A stretch of DNA of 64,000 bases from positions 46,946,969 to 47,010,968 of the forward strand of contig OZ025244.1 of assembly GCA_964019155.1 (NCBI GenBank), in the 5' to 3' direction. Of the stretch, positions 34,640-61,317 are shown piece by piece. The stretch's first letter is position 1, and each line of letters starts with the position of its first letter. Below the pieces are notes generated by a model. That model was not told the origin of the DNA. It did not search any database and saw only the letters and a program-made list of their open reading frames with translations. The position numbers and the translations under genes were made by a program. The DNA is from Osedax fenrisi. Its lineage: Eukaryota; Annelida; Polychaeta; Sabellida; Siboglinidae.

Positions 34640-36966
34640 AAGCGTTAACATGGACTAATGTCCATGCGCAAACGCGATAACAGCCTCTGGGTTTTCCACC
34701 AGGACTGAGAGAGGGGACGCCGAAACCGCGGATTCTTTTTTTGTGCTGTGGCAGGGAACTCCTGCAGCCAGTGCTCCAGTGTTTCTGGGGCATCTTTGCA
34801 GTGGGGACAGTATGGGGAGCTCTCAGCGTCGACTATATTTCAGTAGGCTGCCAATTTGTGGCAGTGGCCGCTGCGTAGCTGTGCTAGCATGACGGCATTA
34901 ATGCGGTTTAACATTGATAGGGCTCTGCGGACTTTCATGAGTTCCGGGCCGTCACTTTTCCCAGGCGATTGCAGGGCAGCTAGGGTGGACTGACTATCGG
35001 TGCAGATGATGATGGGGCCGTGGCGTTCAATGTCGTTGTTTACCCATTCGATTGTCAGTAGAAGGGCAACGACCTCCGTTTCAAAGGAGGAAGTAAATCT
35101 TCTTCCTTTCCGGGAGATGGTATTCTGCTTTTCAGGGCTGGTGGGGAGACCAGAATTCACTACCGCCGCACTCCCACCGTATTCGAAGCCGCGTGACGTA
35201 GAGCCGTCCGTGTAAATGGTGTTTTCTGCGTGTCCAGCAGCTGCGATGGTGTCGACGGTGTCACGTAGTAGCGAGACCTTGTCGCACGACTTGTTACTGT
35301 TCCCAGCTAGTCTAGTTGCGATCGTCCAAAGCGGGTTAGTTATCCAGGACCAGGGTGGAGCTTTCTTCGGCCAGAACCTCTCGCGTGGCAGATTGGCAAG
35401 CTGGATGCGCTCGCATTCGGACTGGGCGAGGGACGTGAAGCTGGACCTTTTCCATCGTTGGGGTATCGGTGCAGTGAAGATTGCGTGTCGGGGGTTATCG
35501 GGTGGTAGACGCGCCGATTTTTCCCATGCGATGACGCAATTCCGTTTGCATATCGTTACGAAAGACGTAATTTCCGCTTCGGCTCGAAGGCATTCCAGGG
35601 GGTGTCAGCGAGTTGACCTGTAAGTATCCTCAGTGCTCTGTTTTGGATGCGTTCCAGGATGAGTGCGTTGGATTTTGCCAGCCAGGGCTGCCATGCGGGC
35701 GCGCAGTAATGGATGGTGCTGTGTATTGTAGCATTGTAAATGCGCGTCATACATAGCCTGCTCCATCCCCATTCCTTTGATGAGAGGGAGGCCAGTATCC
35801 TGAATCAGCTCATGACTCGGGATTTTATTGTGTCGACGTAAGGGCGGTAGGTTAGAGAGCGGTCGTATTTTACACCGAGGAAAGTCGGGGTTTTATTGAC
35901 CGTCAATTGGTGTCCATTTAGGGAGATCGAAGGGAGCCACTTAGCTTCATGGGTGTCGGAGGAGAAAAGGGATGAATCGCATTTTAACGGGTTCAGGATG
36001 AATTTATGGGCTTTGCTCCATGCCGATATTTTGGCACCGGCGAGCTGTACTTTCCTCTCCGCCTCCGTTTTTATTGGATCTTGAGCCCATATGGCTATGT
36101 CATCCGCGTACATATTTATTTTGACTCCTTCCGGGACTGTCTCTCTTATTCCATTTATGTAGAAAAGGAACAATAATGGGGAGAGGACAGATCCTTGTGG
36201 CACTCCTTGCTTGAGTTTCCGTTTTGAACCAATGGTACCATCAATCCTAACGCATGCTTTCCGGTCGCACAGAAATCCTCTGATCCATCGTGCCATTGTT
36301 CGGGAGACTACTGCTTTAATCATGATTTCGATCAGCTTGTCCCTCCATACCTTGTCATACGCTTTGCTAAAATCTAGCAACGCAAGGACGGTTCGTTTGG
36401 CAGGGCGCGCTTGGAAGCCATCACTGATTGATTGGGATAATCGTAGAGTTTGGTCTTCACAGGACCTCATGGCTCGAAATCCAGCCTTCTCGTTGCACCA
36501 CCAACCCTTCGACTCAGCTAGGAAGGAGAGGCGAGTAGCGATCATCCTCTCGAACGTTTTTGCTATGCAAGAGGTCAGTGATATCGGGCGGAAGGAGTCT
36601 ATCGAGCTGGCCGGTTTTCCCTTTTTTAGGATCGGGACTATAACCGCTTCACTCCAAGATGATGGGCAGTATCCGACGTGCCACGACTCATTAAACATAT
36701 CTAGTAGATAGTTGAGGGTGCTCGGACCTAGAGCTTTCAGGAATCTTGGGTGCACCATGTCTTTTCCCGGTGCTCCTTTTGCTTTCATGCTGGTTATCGC
36801 ATTTGTGAGTTCAGCTTTGGTGAAGGATGTAGAGCTCTCGTCTTCGACGGTGGGCGTGTTGAGGGAGCGACGGACGGAATTCTTGATGCGGCAGGCTTTG
36901 GGGATGTTTAGGGAGCTTATTTCGGCGTATCTTCTCAGAAAGGCATCTGCTTTTCCTCTGTTTTCC
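34640..36966 (-). pseudogene. GC-rich non-LTR retrotransposon (RT + RNase H), nested in gypsy
   Basis: Minus strand, 5'-truncated. It begins DAFLRRYAEISSLNIPKACR (about 36950), then KAKGAPGKDMVHPRFLKALG, the RT boxes LLDFSKAYDKVW (motif A), QGVPQGSVLSPLLF and NMYADDIAIW (motif C). A TGA at 35805 breaks the frame right after the RT (a CGA to TGA change would explain it) and a one-base shift follows near 35605. RNase H follows: IYTDGSTSRGFEYGGS (about 35220), ETEVVALLL, ICTDSQSTLAALQ, RSGHC, ending in a C-x2-C..H motif (CPYCKDAPETLEHW, about 34800). The tail is CAA-rich. Composition is near 50% GC in a ~20% GC setting. Clade: I/R1/Vingi-like by RNase H and tail; not certain. Confidence 0.75.
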
Positions 36967-38399
36967 GATGTTATCCATCATACGTTGGAATATTTGAGCC
37001 GAGCTTCTGAGACCGAATGGAATTTTTATATACTCGAATAACCCGAAAGGTGTTATAACCGCTGTTTTAGGGATATCTGATGGGTTAATGGGTACTTGGT
37101 GATACCCTTTAGCTAGATCCATTTTCGAAAAGATAATTGTGTTTCTCAGGTTTATGGAAAATTCCTGAATGTGGGGAACTGAATACCTGTCTTGAATGGT
37201 TTGGTTGTTAAATTTACGATAATCGCCGCATGGCCGATACTCACCTGATTCCTCGAGGACCATGTGTAGAGGGGAGAACCAAGGGATTTTGATCTTATAA
37301 TAATCTGTATTTCTTCTAGTTTTCTGAACTCCTTTGCAGCTGCTAGTTTATCTGTAGATAGTCTTCTTACTTTTGAACGGCAAGGGTAGCCATTAGTTTC
37401 TATAAAGTGTATTACTGAGTGCTTTTATGAGTTCTCAGGGTTAGTATTTCAGAAAATTCATTAATAATGTCGTGAAAGGTTGTGTTTGAATTTGTGGATA
37501 TAGAATGTAGAGCTAGTGATGGTTGACTAGTCTTAAATAACTGTTCTATTTTAGAGTTATTTAAGTTAATAGAGTTGTTTCCCTACAATATTGATAGCGT
37601 AGTGGTGTTTTAAGAAGACATCGTTGCCTATAGGTATAGTATAGCTATAGTATACCTATAGTATACCTATAGCTACACTATAGTATAGGTTTTGTTATGT
37701 CTGCTAACATAAACTCCCATTGTATTTTTGTTCCTCCGATTGTGATGTCGATCTTCTTTGTTCCGAAGGTGGCAATGACAGAGCCGTTAGCTGCAGCTAA
37801 ACCTGCCGTATTTGTTCGGTTCCTCTCGTTCCTTGTAGCTGGAAAAAAGCTGACTTCAGCTCCCGTATTGATTAGATATCTATTATTCATGCAGGTATCC
37901 TGTAAATATAAGAGATTGGTATAGTCGGGAATACAAATGTTATTGAGTTCCCGGCTTATTAGTTTCCCTGATATGAGCAAGGTTTGCGGCACTTAGTGGC
38001 CTGTTTAACGAACTTAGTGTGGTAGTAACAGAGTCCGATTTCCTCTGTTCCTGTAGATTGGGTTTCTCTTCTTATAATGTTTACCGAGTCGAATTTGATC
38101 ATGGCATCAGCGCGTTCTGCTAGGGTATCTAGTGATAGGTCATTAGCTAAACCTGCTAGTATTTGTCGTGTGGATATCGGTAGTTGTTCTAGGAATAACT
38201 CTTTGAATAATTCTGTCTGCTGTTGACCGTCGTTTAGTCGTAGAATTGAATTTAATAATTCGGTGGGTTTTCTGTATCCTAGGCCATTCATATTTAGTAA
38301 TTCTCGGGCTTTCTCTTGGGGAGATATATCTCTAATAACTATAGTTCTAAAAGTCTTATTAGATTGTGTTTAAGGTTATCATACTTACCCTCGGAAGGA

Positions 38400-38800
38400 G
38401 GGTTAGTAATAACAAAGATTTTGCGAAGCAAAGATATAACACTCCCTATGCATGCAACGTAATTTAGTAATAGCCCCAACCGCTGCTAGCAGTAGTATCG
38501 AAATCACTGAAATAGATTTAGGTTCGGCTCTGTTTGCATACAACAATGTTTTCATTGCTCTATTAAATTACATGCAATATAAATTAGCTATTACTCACTA
38601 AATATATACTTATAGCATTTAAAACATACATATCATATTTGTTTGTTATATATTAGTAATGAACACTTAGTTTTCATCATATAAATATTAATTTAAAGCA
38701 TATTATTTAACATTTTAAAAGTGTATAGTTAAATACGAATTTACATTATAAACAACGCATAGTTCCTAAAAGTAACCCGCTATAGGTGGCACCAGGGTAT
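38400..38800. other. Insertion or rearrangement inside the gypsy Gag region
   Basis: Gag-like coding stops near 38810 and resumes near 38395. The words AAGATATAACACT at about 38435 (plus strand) and at about 38845 (minus strand) are inverted copies, hinting at a local inversion or a small foldback insertion. No ORF inside. Confidence 0.4.
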
Positions 38801-39120
38801 TTTGTATACAAATTCGAATTACACGATTTCGCGTAAGTGTTATATCTTTCCTTCGGGAAATCTTTGGTAATAATGTGTATGAATTTTGACACAATGGATT
38901 CATTCAATGAGGCGATTATATGGTGATATTTAGTATTATCATTAGTTATGCGTGAATTAATGAATTGCGATTCTACAATAACGAACCAACTAATGACGTT
39001 GTTTTCCCAGATTTGTGGTAGTTTGATTGCGATAGTTGATATACTGGGTTGTATTGTTGTGGTCGTATTGTTAGGGTTCTCGGTTGTGTTCATCTTTGTG
39101 TCCATCGTTGTCAAAAACTT

Positions 39121-39134
39121 GTCGGGGTTACCAA
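39121..39134 (-). promoter_or_regulatory. Putative primer-binding site of the gypsy relic
   Basis: TTGGTAACCCCGAC on the minus strand lies just before the Gag start, where a gypsy element keeps its tRNA primer site. The 5' LTR should then lie from 39135 upward to roughly 39300; its outer border is not defined. Confidence 0.45.
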
Positions 39135-39289
39135 TGTAGGATTCTAGTTAGATTCTACTTAATAGAGTACGTATATTAACAATGAACAAGATGATTTATT
39201 AACTTGTGTCGAGATAGTAATAACGTGGTTATATATACAGGTGGACGCATTGATTCAGAGTTGATTATTTATTCGTGTCTATTATATAG

Positions 39290-39600
39290 ACACGAATTTG
39301 AATTATAAGTTGTATTTTTTGAGTGTAAATACAACGAATTACAACTATAAAATATAAATGGTGTATTTACACTATTCTACACCTATTTTTACAACTTCAT
39401 TTAAATTATAAGTTATATTTTTGAGTGTAAATACAACGAATTACAAATATACAATATAAATGGTGTATTTACACTATTCTACACCTAAAAATACAACTTA
39501 TTTTAAATTAAATGGTGTATTTACACTATGTTACACCTATTTTTATAACTTATTACAACCAAATACAACCAATCGCAACCTAATACACCTACTTTGGTTT
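39290..39600. repeat. Tandem repeat, ~105-bp unit, two and a half copies
   Basis: GAGTGTAAATACAACGAATTAC and ATGGTGTATTTACACTATTC alternate; the second word is itself partly palindromic (GTGTATTTACAC). Confidence 0.75.
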
Positions 39601-39619
39601 TGTGGGTTATTACGTCTAT

Positions 39620-40065
39620 TTTTCTTATGTATACGTCTTATTACGAAGATAATGGCAAATTACCTCTCTTGTATTTCTGAAACAATTTTAACATCTCGTC
39701 AATTTGAGTAGAATTCATATTGCAATTTAAAGAAGCCAATTTGAAATTTTCATCAACATTTGTATTTTTTTCTTCTGATATATTTTATTTTGAAAGTATA
39801 TATTTTCATTTTGAGAGAATATATTTTCATTTTGAGAAGATATATTTTCATTTTCAGAGGACATTAATTCATTGTCGGATGATATGATTTCATTTTGGTT
39901 TATCTTATCATTTTGGAATGATATATTCTCATTTTCAGAGGAATTATCAACTAAATTACTCTGCACAAGAGTATCCTGCATATTTAAAGATGTACTCCTT
40001 TTTGTCATCATATAGATTCTATGTCTATTATTTCTAAATATGATCGAGCGTTTTCTTCTAATCAT
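39620..40065 (-). pseudogene. N-terminal relic of a third Tnp2-like transposase
   Basis: A methionine-started frame (MIRRKRSIIFRNNRHRIYMM) runs into an Asn/Glu/Ser-rich part with a repeated octapeptide (SSENENIS, SQNENIFS, SQNENIYF). After a frame change near 39760 the minus strand continues VDENFKLASLNCNMNSTQID and EMLKLFQKYKRGNLPLSS. The end resembles the helical segment before the core of 9482-11443 (FITALLILLKNKGISNLPST). The catalytic core is absent. The repeat expansion of the acidic linker is specific to this copy. Assignment rests on order and short similarity. Confidence 0.4.
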
Positions 40066-40181
40066 CTATGCATTATTTATCTTATTACTAAACATATTAA
40101 TCTATTACTTTTTGAAGGTGTTATCCAAAAATATACATGTATAATATAAAGTAAAGGATACTTATAGTAAGTACCATAATG

Positions 40182-40221
<40 letters not shown>

Positions 40222-40574
40222 GTTTTCTGATCCATCTATTAATTTATGAAAAATATACAATATCAATATATGTATGATTATAACACTAAATATAGTGGAA
40301 ATTCTTCAAATACCATCTCGTATCTTAGCAACTAAGACATTTTAAATATATTATTGTTTTTATTATATAGATTATATATGATCTTTAAATTTAAGTAGAA
40401 TATATTATGCATTATATGTTTTATTAAATTATTATTCGCGTATCATGAAATATAAACATTTAAAAACAAAAAATGTATAATAATATATTATATAAATATA
40501 ACAAACTTAATTAATTAACAATAATAAATAATAATGAAATGCATAAATCACAATATTTAAATGAACCACTATTA

Positions 40575-41016
40575 TCATATACATATTTCATGGCACCGTG
40601 ATATTTAGTACATTATATTTCTTTTTCGCCATCGATTCCATCGTAAATTTGTGATGCACATATCACACAATAGAATATTGTATCTGTGCAATCTATAGTT
40701 AACGGCTTTCTCATCGCTATGGCATTATTAACAGGGCATTGATTTTACTTCATGAAGTGCATTTTATATAGGAATTTGTAATTATTACCTGAAAGGTATT
40801 TCTACCAGTCATGTTTGATTTATTAAATATTGGTATAGGTGATATTTTGGTTACACTTTGGTTATTTTCAATTTGTGACAATATATTTGTTGATATAAGA
40901 TGTTGTTTGTAAATGGTGACAATACTACAGTATATATACGAGTACATCATTTGAATTTTCCACCGGACCTGGTGTATAAACCGGATAGAACGTAGCGTGT
41001 ATCGACCTCGAGTCAT
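40575..41016 (-). pseudogene. pogo/Jerky-type transposase C-terminal region, relic
   Basis: Minus strand: a first block with ENNQSVTKISPIPIFNKS and TGRNTFQ ending at a CAG/GTAATA donor (about 40875-40790), then NQCPVNNAIAMRKPLTI and FYCVICASQIYDGIDGEKE, a stop, CTKYHGAMKYV. In animal pogo-type transposases the DDE domain is followed by an 'I.P.PK..R..RGRK' segment, a 'TPVKN.L' word and a two-part Cys/His tail; the order here matches. The second Cys pair is eroded and the frame is broken. No DDE domain remains upstream (above 41016 the RTE-like LINE 3' region starts). Confidence 0.45.
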
Positions 41017-41279
41017 ATCTATGATTAGTATACTGTTATGTCGAGTTATCCATGTTGTTCTAATTCTTTTCCGTTATAGACGGATAGACGGATGTTGTTT
41101 TTATCGTGCGTCTGTCTTTTAATTGGAGTGTGATATATTTTAAAAACGTTCGCATAGGTAATATATTACCCTGCGTAACTGTATCTCTAACCATAACCTA
41201 CCTTGACTCGCAGACTAGCAGGCTTACCGTTATGATGAATATCTAGCTTTGCATAAGCTTCACTTCGAAGGTACACTGT

Positions 41280-44200
41280 ATTAAAGCATATCTTATCGAT
41301 TTAGTCGATATCTCTAAATACCTTACCTTACCAGGTCGAGCTTGCTCGGCAGTTTTTGACTCTCTTCTTCCATTCATATTTATCGTCCATCGCAGTTTTC
41401 AATTCATTTACATTACACAGTGTATCCTCCATGAGTTGGTCAACGTATGTTCTTCGCGGCCGTCCTCTTTTTCTCTCATCATGGGTAGGTTGCCATAGAA
41501 TAGTATCTGATGCCATTTCGCACTTATTTCTCCAACAGTTACCAGAAAAACGAAGTCTTTGCTGTCGTATCGACGTGCATATATCCGGTATATTTGCATA
41601 TATTTATTTATTGGTAGGATGGTCCTTCCAAGACCTGTTTAGTATTGCCCGTAACATGCGAGTATAGTTTCCACTTAGTCTTTTTTCCAGAGCTTTTGTG
41701 AGTGTCCAACTTACAGATCCATATACCAATACCGACTCAACAGTTGCTCTGAAGAAATTTCTTTTAATTCTATCCGGTAACCTAGATTTCCAAATAGCGT
41801 TCATCTTATTCAAAGCTGCCCAGCTTTTAACCAGTCTTATATTCATATCCTTTTCTGTTGATTGAATATAACTTCCAAGATACTTAAAATCGATTACTTT
41901 TTTAATGTCCTTGCCATTTAGGCTTTTTATTTTTTCATTTTCTCCTTGATTTATGCTTATGAATTCGGTCTTACCTGCATTTATATTCAAACCAATCTCT
42001 TTTGCCGTATTTTCAATTTTATGTAGAAGAATTGTAGCTTCGCCCGTTTTATCAGTTACTATAGCTAGATCATCTGCATAATCGACATCTGTTATTTTTA
42101 TTGCTGGATGTCTTTTGCTCTTTCTCTCAGAGAGGGTAAAGCCAAGAACATTATCTCGATCAAGTGACATTTTCAAGACATAGTCAAGACATATTATAAA
42201 AAGAAATGGTGCTAGTGTATCACCTTGTAACACACCTCCTGTTATATTTATAAATTCCGTATCGCAATCATCTGATCTCACAATTGATTTAGTATCTTTA
42301 TAAGCTATCATAATTGCATTTATGATCTTTTCAGGTATTCCACATGCTTTAAGAATCTCTGCCATCTTTCCTCGATGTATGGAATCGAAAGCTTTGGAGA
42401 AACCAATAAAAAGGAGTGTAGCTGTTAGATTCTTTTCGTTTACGCCTTCAATGATCCTTCTAACCGTGAGTATTTGGCCAGTAGTAGATCTATTAGTTCT
42501 AAAACCATTTTGGTTTTTTCTTAATATCTTATCTACTTCAGGTCTTATTCTATTTAAAATCATTAGATTATATATCTTTGCAGCTATACATGTTAGAGTG
42601 ATACCACGATAGTTGTTTGTAGAAGTTAAATCTCCTTTCTTCGGTAGCGGTATTATACAGCCTTTATTCCATATACTGATAGTGTTTTGCTCATATACTT
42701 CATTGCAGGAGAATAGTAAGATTTCTTGAAATTTGGGTATTTTCCAGATTTCCACAGGAATTTCATCTAACCCTCATGCTTTTCCATTTTTGATACTTTT
42801 TATAGCCTTTTCTAGTTCATATTTCGTAAAGATTCCAGTTTCTATATTCAACAAATTTGAAATATTTGTTATAGTTGATGTTTTTGATTCAGGTGGTTTT
42901 CCTAAAAGATCTTTGAAATGATTGTGCCATAACTTAATTCTTTCTTCACCACTTGTTGCTTTTATCTTAGCTTTATTGTTCTTTTTCCTGCCAGTTATAT
43001 CATTTACTACTTTCCAGGCACATGCTGATTTTTGGTTTGATACTGCAGCTTTGATTTCATCTATTTTTGACTGAAGGTAGATTTCTTGCTGAGTATCGTA
43101 TGTATCATATAGTGATTTTTGTGATAGATAATAGGAATTAATATTTTGTATAGTTGGGCAAGAGTTCTTTAATTGAGCTGCTGTTTTTAGCATATCCCCT
43201 TTTAAACATATATCGGGATTCTCCCAGGGAGATCTCTTTTTAAGTTTTTCTTTGAAGGGGATGATATCAATTGCAGTTTCTCTACAAGAAGTTTCAAAAT
43301 GGTCATACAAAGTATTTGTTGATATGTTGGATGTTTCATCGTTAAGGTTTTCAAACTTTTTTAAGACTTCGCAAATAAACTTTTTTTGAATATCAGGATT
43401 CTTTATAATTGTCCAATCATAGAGTGGTGTTTTGATAGTCTTCTTTTTGTTTGATCTTAAACTTAATTTAAGATGGGCAGATACAATTCTATGATCTGAT
43501 GCTATACTTTCAAAAGATCCATAAGCTCTACAGTTTTTGCTGCTATTTTTCCATTTTCTATTAATCATTATATAGTCAAGCTGTACTTTATTTCCATTTG
43601 GTGACTTATGTGTCCATAGCTGGCCTTTCCTTTTCTGATAATAAGTGTTAAGACATAGTAGATTATTTTCTAAAATGTAATCTTTGAGAAAGATCCCATT
43701 TCTGTTTGATACTTCATGCAATGAGAACATGAATCCATCTTGAATGCCAAGATGAGCATTAAAGTCTCCAGAAATGATCAACACATTATGTTTTGGAATT
43801 TGTTTTGTGGCAGAATTTAGAATATCATAGAAATTATCTATTTCCATGGGATCCGATACGTTTGTAGGGCTATAACATACTATGATAGATGTTTGTGGGT
43901 TTCCATTAAAATTGACGATCATTATCCTTTTGGATACTAAAGTAACGTTTACAATAGAATTAAATGATGTCTTGTTAATTAGAATACCTATTCCACCTGT
44001 AGCAGCGTTTACACTGTTTTTCCATGCTGAACCTGTTATCATATGCCATTCTCCAATAGAATATTCTTTTGTATCGACGTCCTCGTGTATAAATCTATGT
44101 TCTTGCAAACAAATTATATCGAGTTGCGTAGCATTTGCTGATGCAATTATTTCAGAAATTTTATTTTCATTTTTTAATGTCCGTACATTGAAGGTGGCAA

Positions 44201-44600
44201 CTCGGAGAACTCTACTTGCTTTCATTAGAGATACATTTGGTATTGATTTGATTTGATTTTTACATTTACATTTACACTCAGTAGCTAACTTATCGACTGC
44301 AACCTGAGTGGGAATTTCAGGACGCGCTCCTTGTTCCGCGCGACGAGCGATGCGGGATGAAGATATTTGGGAAGTCGTAGTCATTTTGCTTTCGATGGCT
44401 AGATAAAATGTGCGGTCGCCACTCCATACACATTTGCGTAACCCTGCGTGGGTGGCTAACAGGTACTATGACTTGCCAAAGGGCAACCAGGATTTTGTCC
44501 GGCACTGCTAATTGATTATTCGCAGCTAACCATTATATCTAATGGCCGTTCCCCTATCCGCAACCTGGGGAGCCGGTGGATTGGAGTTATCATCACCACA
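41280..44600 (-). mobile_element. RTE-like LINE, nearly full length
   Basis: 5' region about 44600-44400 (GC-richer leader), single large ORF 44384-41328, then a short 3' end with GGTAAGGTAAGG repeats near 41310-41330. Short 3' repeats and the endonuclease-RT-only layout fit RTE-type elements. No target duplication was identified with confidence. Confidence 0.7.
41328..44384 (-). pseudogene. Endonuclease-reverse transcriptase of an RTE-like LINE, two stops
   Basis: About 1018 codons in one frame. Endonuclease: VATFNVRTLKNENK, IICLQEHRF, ISGDFNAHLG and SIASDHRIVSAH. A TGA at 42774-42776 stands in the linker where GKAPG would be usual (here GKA-stop-GLDEIP). RT: GCIIPLPKKGDL, ITGGVLQGDTLAPFLF and VDYADDLAIVTDK (motif C intact). 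Motif A reads LFIGFSKAFDSI: the catalytic Asp expected before the second Phe is Gly, a single-base change. A TAA at 41604-41606 precedes the C-terminal region, which is otherwise conserved (RKRGRPRRTYVDQLMEDTLC). Two nonsense changes and one active-site change in a frame without indels suggest a moderately recent insertion. Confidence 0.85.
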
Positions 44601-45855
44601 TCATCATATCAATTACTGATATAGATGAAGAAATGTGGGCCTAGGATCCTATGTAAACTGAGCTCTCCACAAATTTCCACATATCTAAATAGGCCAATAT
44701 TAACTGGGCCTGATTATAACTAATATTATCTAATCCTATTTTTAAAGCCACATTATAATTATGATAAGCTACATATTATTATTAGCTATAACTGTTAGTT
44801 ATAGCTAACCATAACTGTACGGCTATTACTGTTAGCTGGGTCTACCCACTAAGTTCATATATTATTCCAACTTATTCCAATTTTAAAGTGTTTTTAATTT
44901 AAGAATATTTTGTAAAACTAAATCGCTTTATTTTCTAAGTTAAACCTTTCAATTGATCGGAACTTTATCTAGCTGACTAAAACCAAAGGGCTTTGCTAAT
45001 ACTATGAAAAGTAGCAATATATATAGCAGCTATCATATATTAATGGTATACATTATTTCATTAACAAGTTTAGTTTTATTATCTAATTTATTTGTACTGT
45101 CAATATTAAATTATTTCTAGTATCCTATATATTATAATTTTTTAATATTATCATTATTATAATAACTAATGTTTTTACATATTTCTATTGTCATTTCTAC
45201 ATTTATGAAATAATATTTGCATATGAATCGCAAGTATTAATATTATTTCTTTCTTTTAAAGTATTCAATTGGATCATTTAAATCATATATATATATATAT
45301 ATATATATATACATTTATAAATGAGTATATTTGGATATATTTTCCTATATACAAATATAAATAAATAATAGTTTATTACTGTTATAATAATCGTGGGAAA
45401 TGTAAATATTGCCCTAAGATACACATTATGAACAGTACTATTTACACACTTCCTAATCACGTGATATGACTATGGGAAATCCCACCTAATATGATGTGTT
45501 AACCGTAATAGTGCATTATAGCTTACTATACAACGTAGGCCGCACGTACTTTATATAAGATAAGATAAGACAATATATATTTTATTATTGTAATCATTAT
45601 AAAAGAAAAAAAATAAATGGACAAATAAAATAGTCACAAAATAGACGACTTTCGAGGTATTTTACCTTAAATCCTAGACACCGATACGTTTAATACACGT
45701 TTGTATAGACAATTAAACTTAGCGATATATCGTATCATACTATAGCATACTGACTCATACTCGTAGCATACTATAGACAATTAAACTTAGCGATAGTAGT
45801 CTACGTGCTACAGTGCTGCTATAGTATTTGGGAGTTAGTATCGTAGACTGGCTGG
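44601..45855. other. Intergenic, upstream of the METTL27-like gene
   Basis: No ORF recognised. Composition rises slightly toward 45640-45855 (repeated AGACAATTAAACTTAGCGAT at about 45709 and 45775), where the promoter and 5' UTR of the gene should lie. No TATA or initiator site can be assigned reliably in such AT-rich sequence. Confidence 0.4.
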
Positions 45856-61244
<15,389 letters not shown>

Positions 61245-61317
61245 TAGTATAAGTAGGTCAAAGTACAGTTATGATCGTAAATAAATGTGTACACGTTTAT
61301 TTATGAAAATACACGAG

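Larger units (their letters stand above)
34200..39114 (-). pseudogene. Ty3/gypsy retrotransposon relic, interrupted
   Basis: Reading along the minus strand: a Gag-like start (39114 to about 38810), an unrelated insertion or rearrangement (about 38400-38800), the second part of Gag (about 38395-37990, with PISTRQILAGL), an aspartic-protease segment (37992-37678, RYLINTGAEVSFFPATRNER, where the usual Asp-Thr/Ser-Gly reads NTG), then reverse transcriptase in two pieces: 37263 to about 36967 (CGDYRKFN, KMDLAKGYHQV) and about 34620-34215 (the YLDDILIAS box and the connection to RNase H). The two RT pieces are separated by the LINE at 34640-36966. RNase H, integrase and 3' LTR are missing. Frameshifts and stops are frequent; it cannot work. 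Confidence 0.8.

Noticed and set aside
35000..37041. Plus-strand frames over the GC-rich LINE
   Set aside because: They are antisense shadows of the RT and RNase H, which carry all the recognisable motifs on the minus strand.
42322..44256. Plus-strand frames over the RTE-like LINE
   Set aside because: Antisense shadows; endonuclease and RT motifs are on the minus strand.
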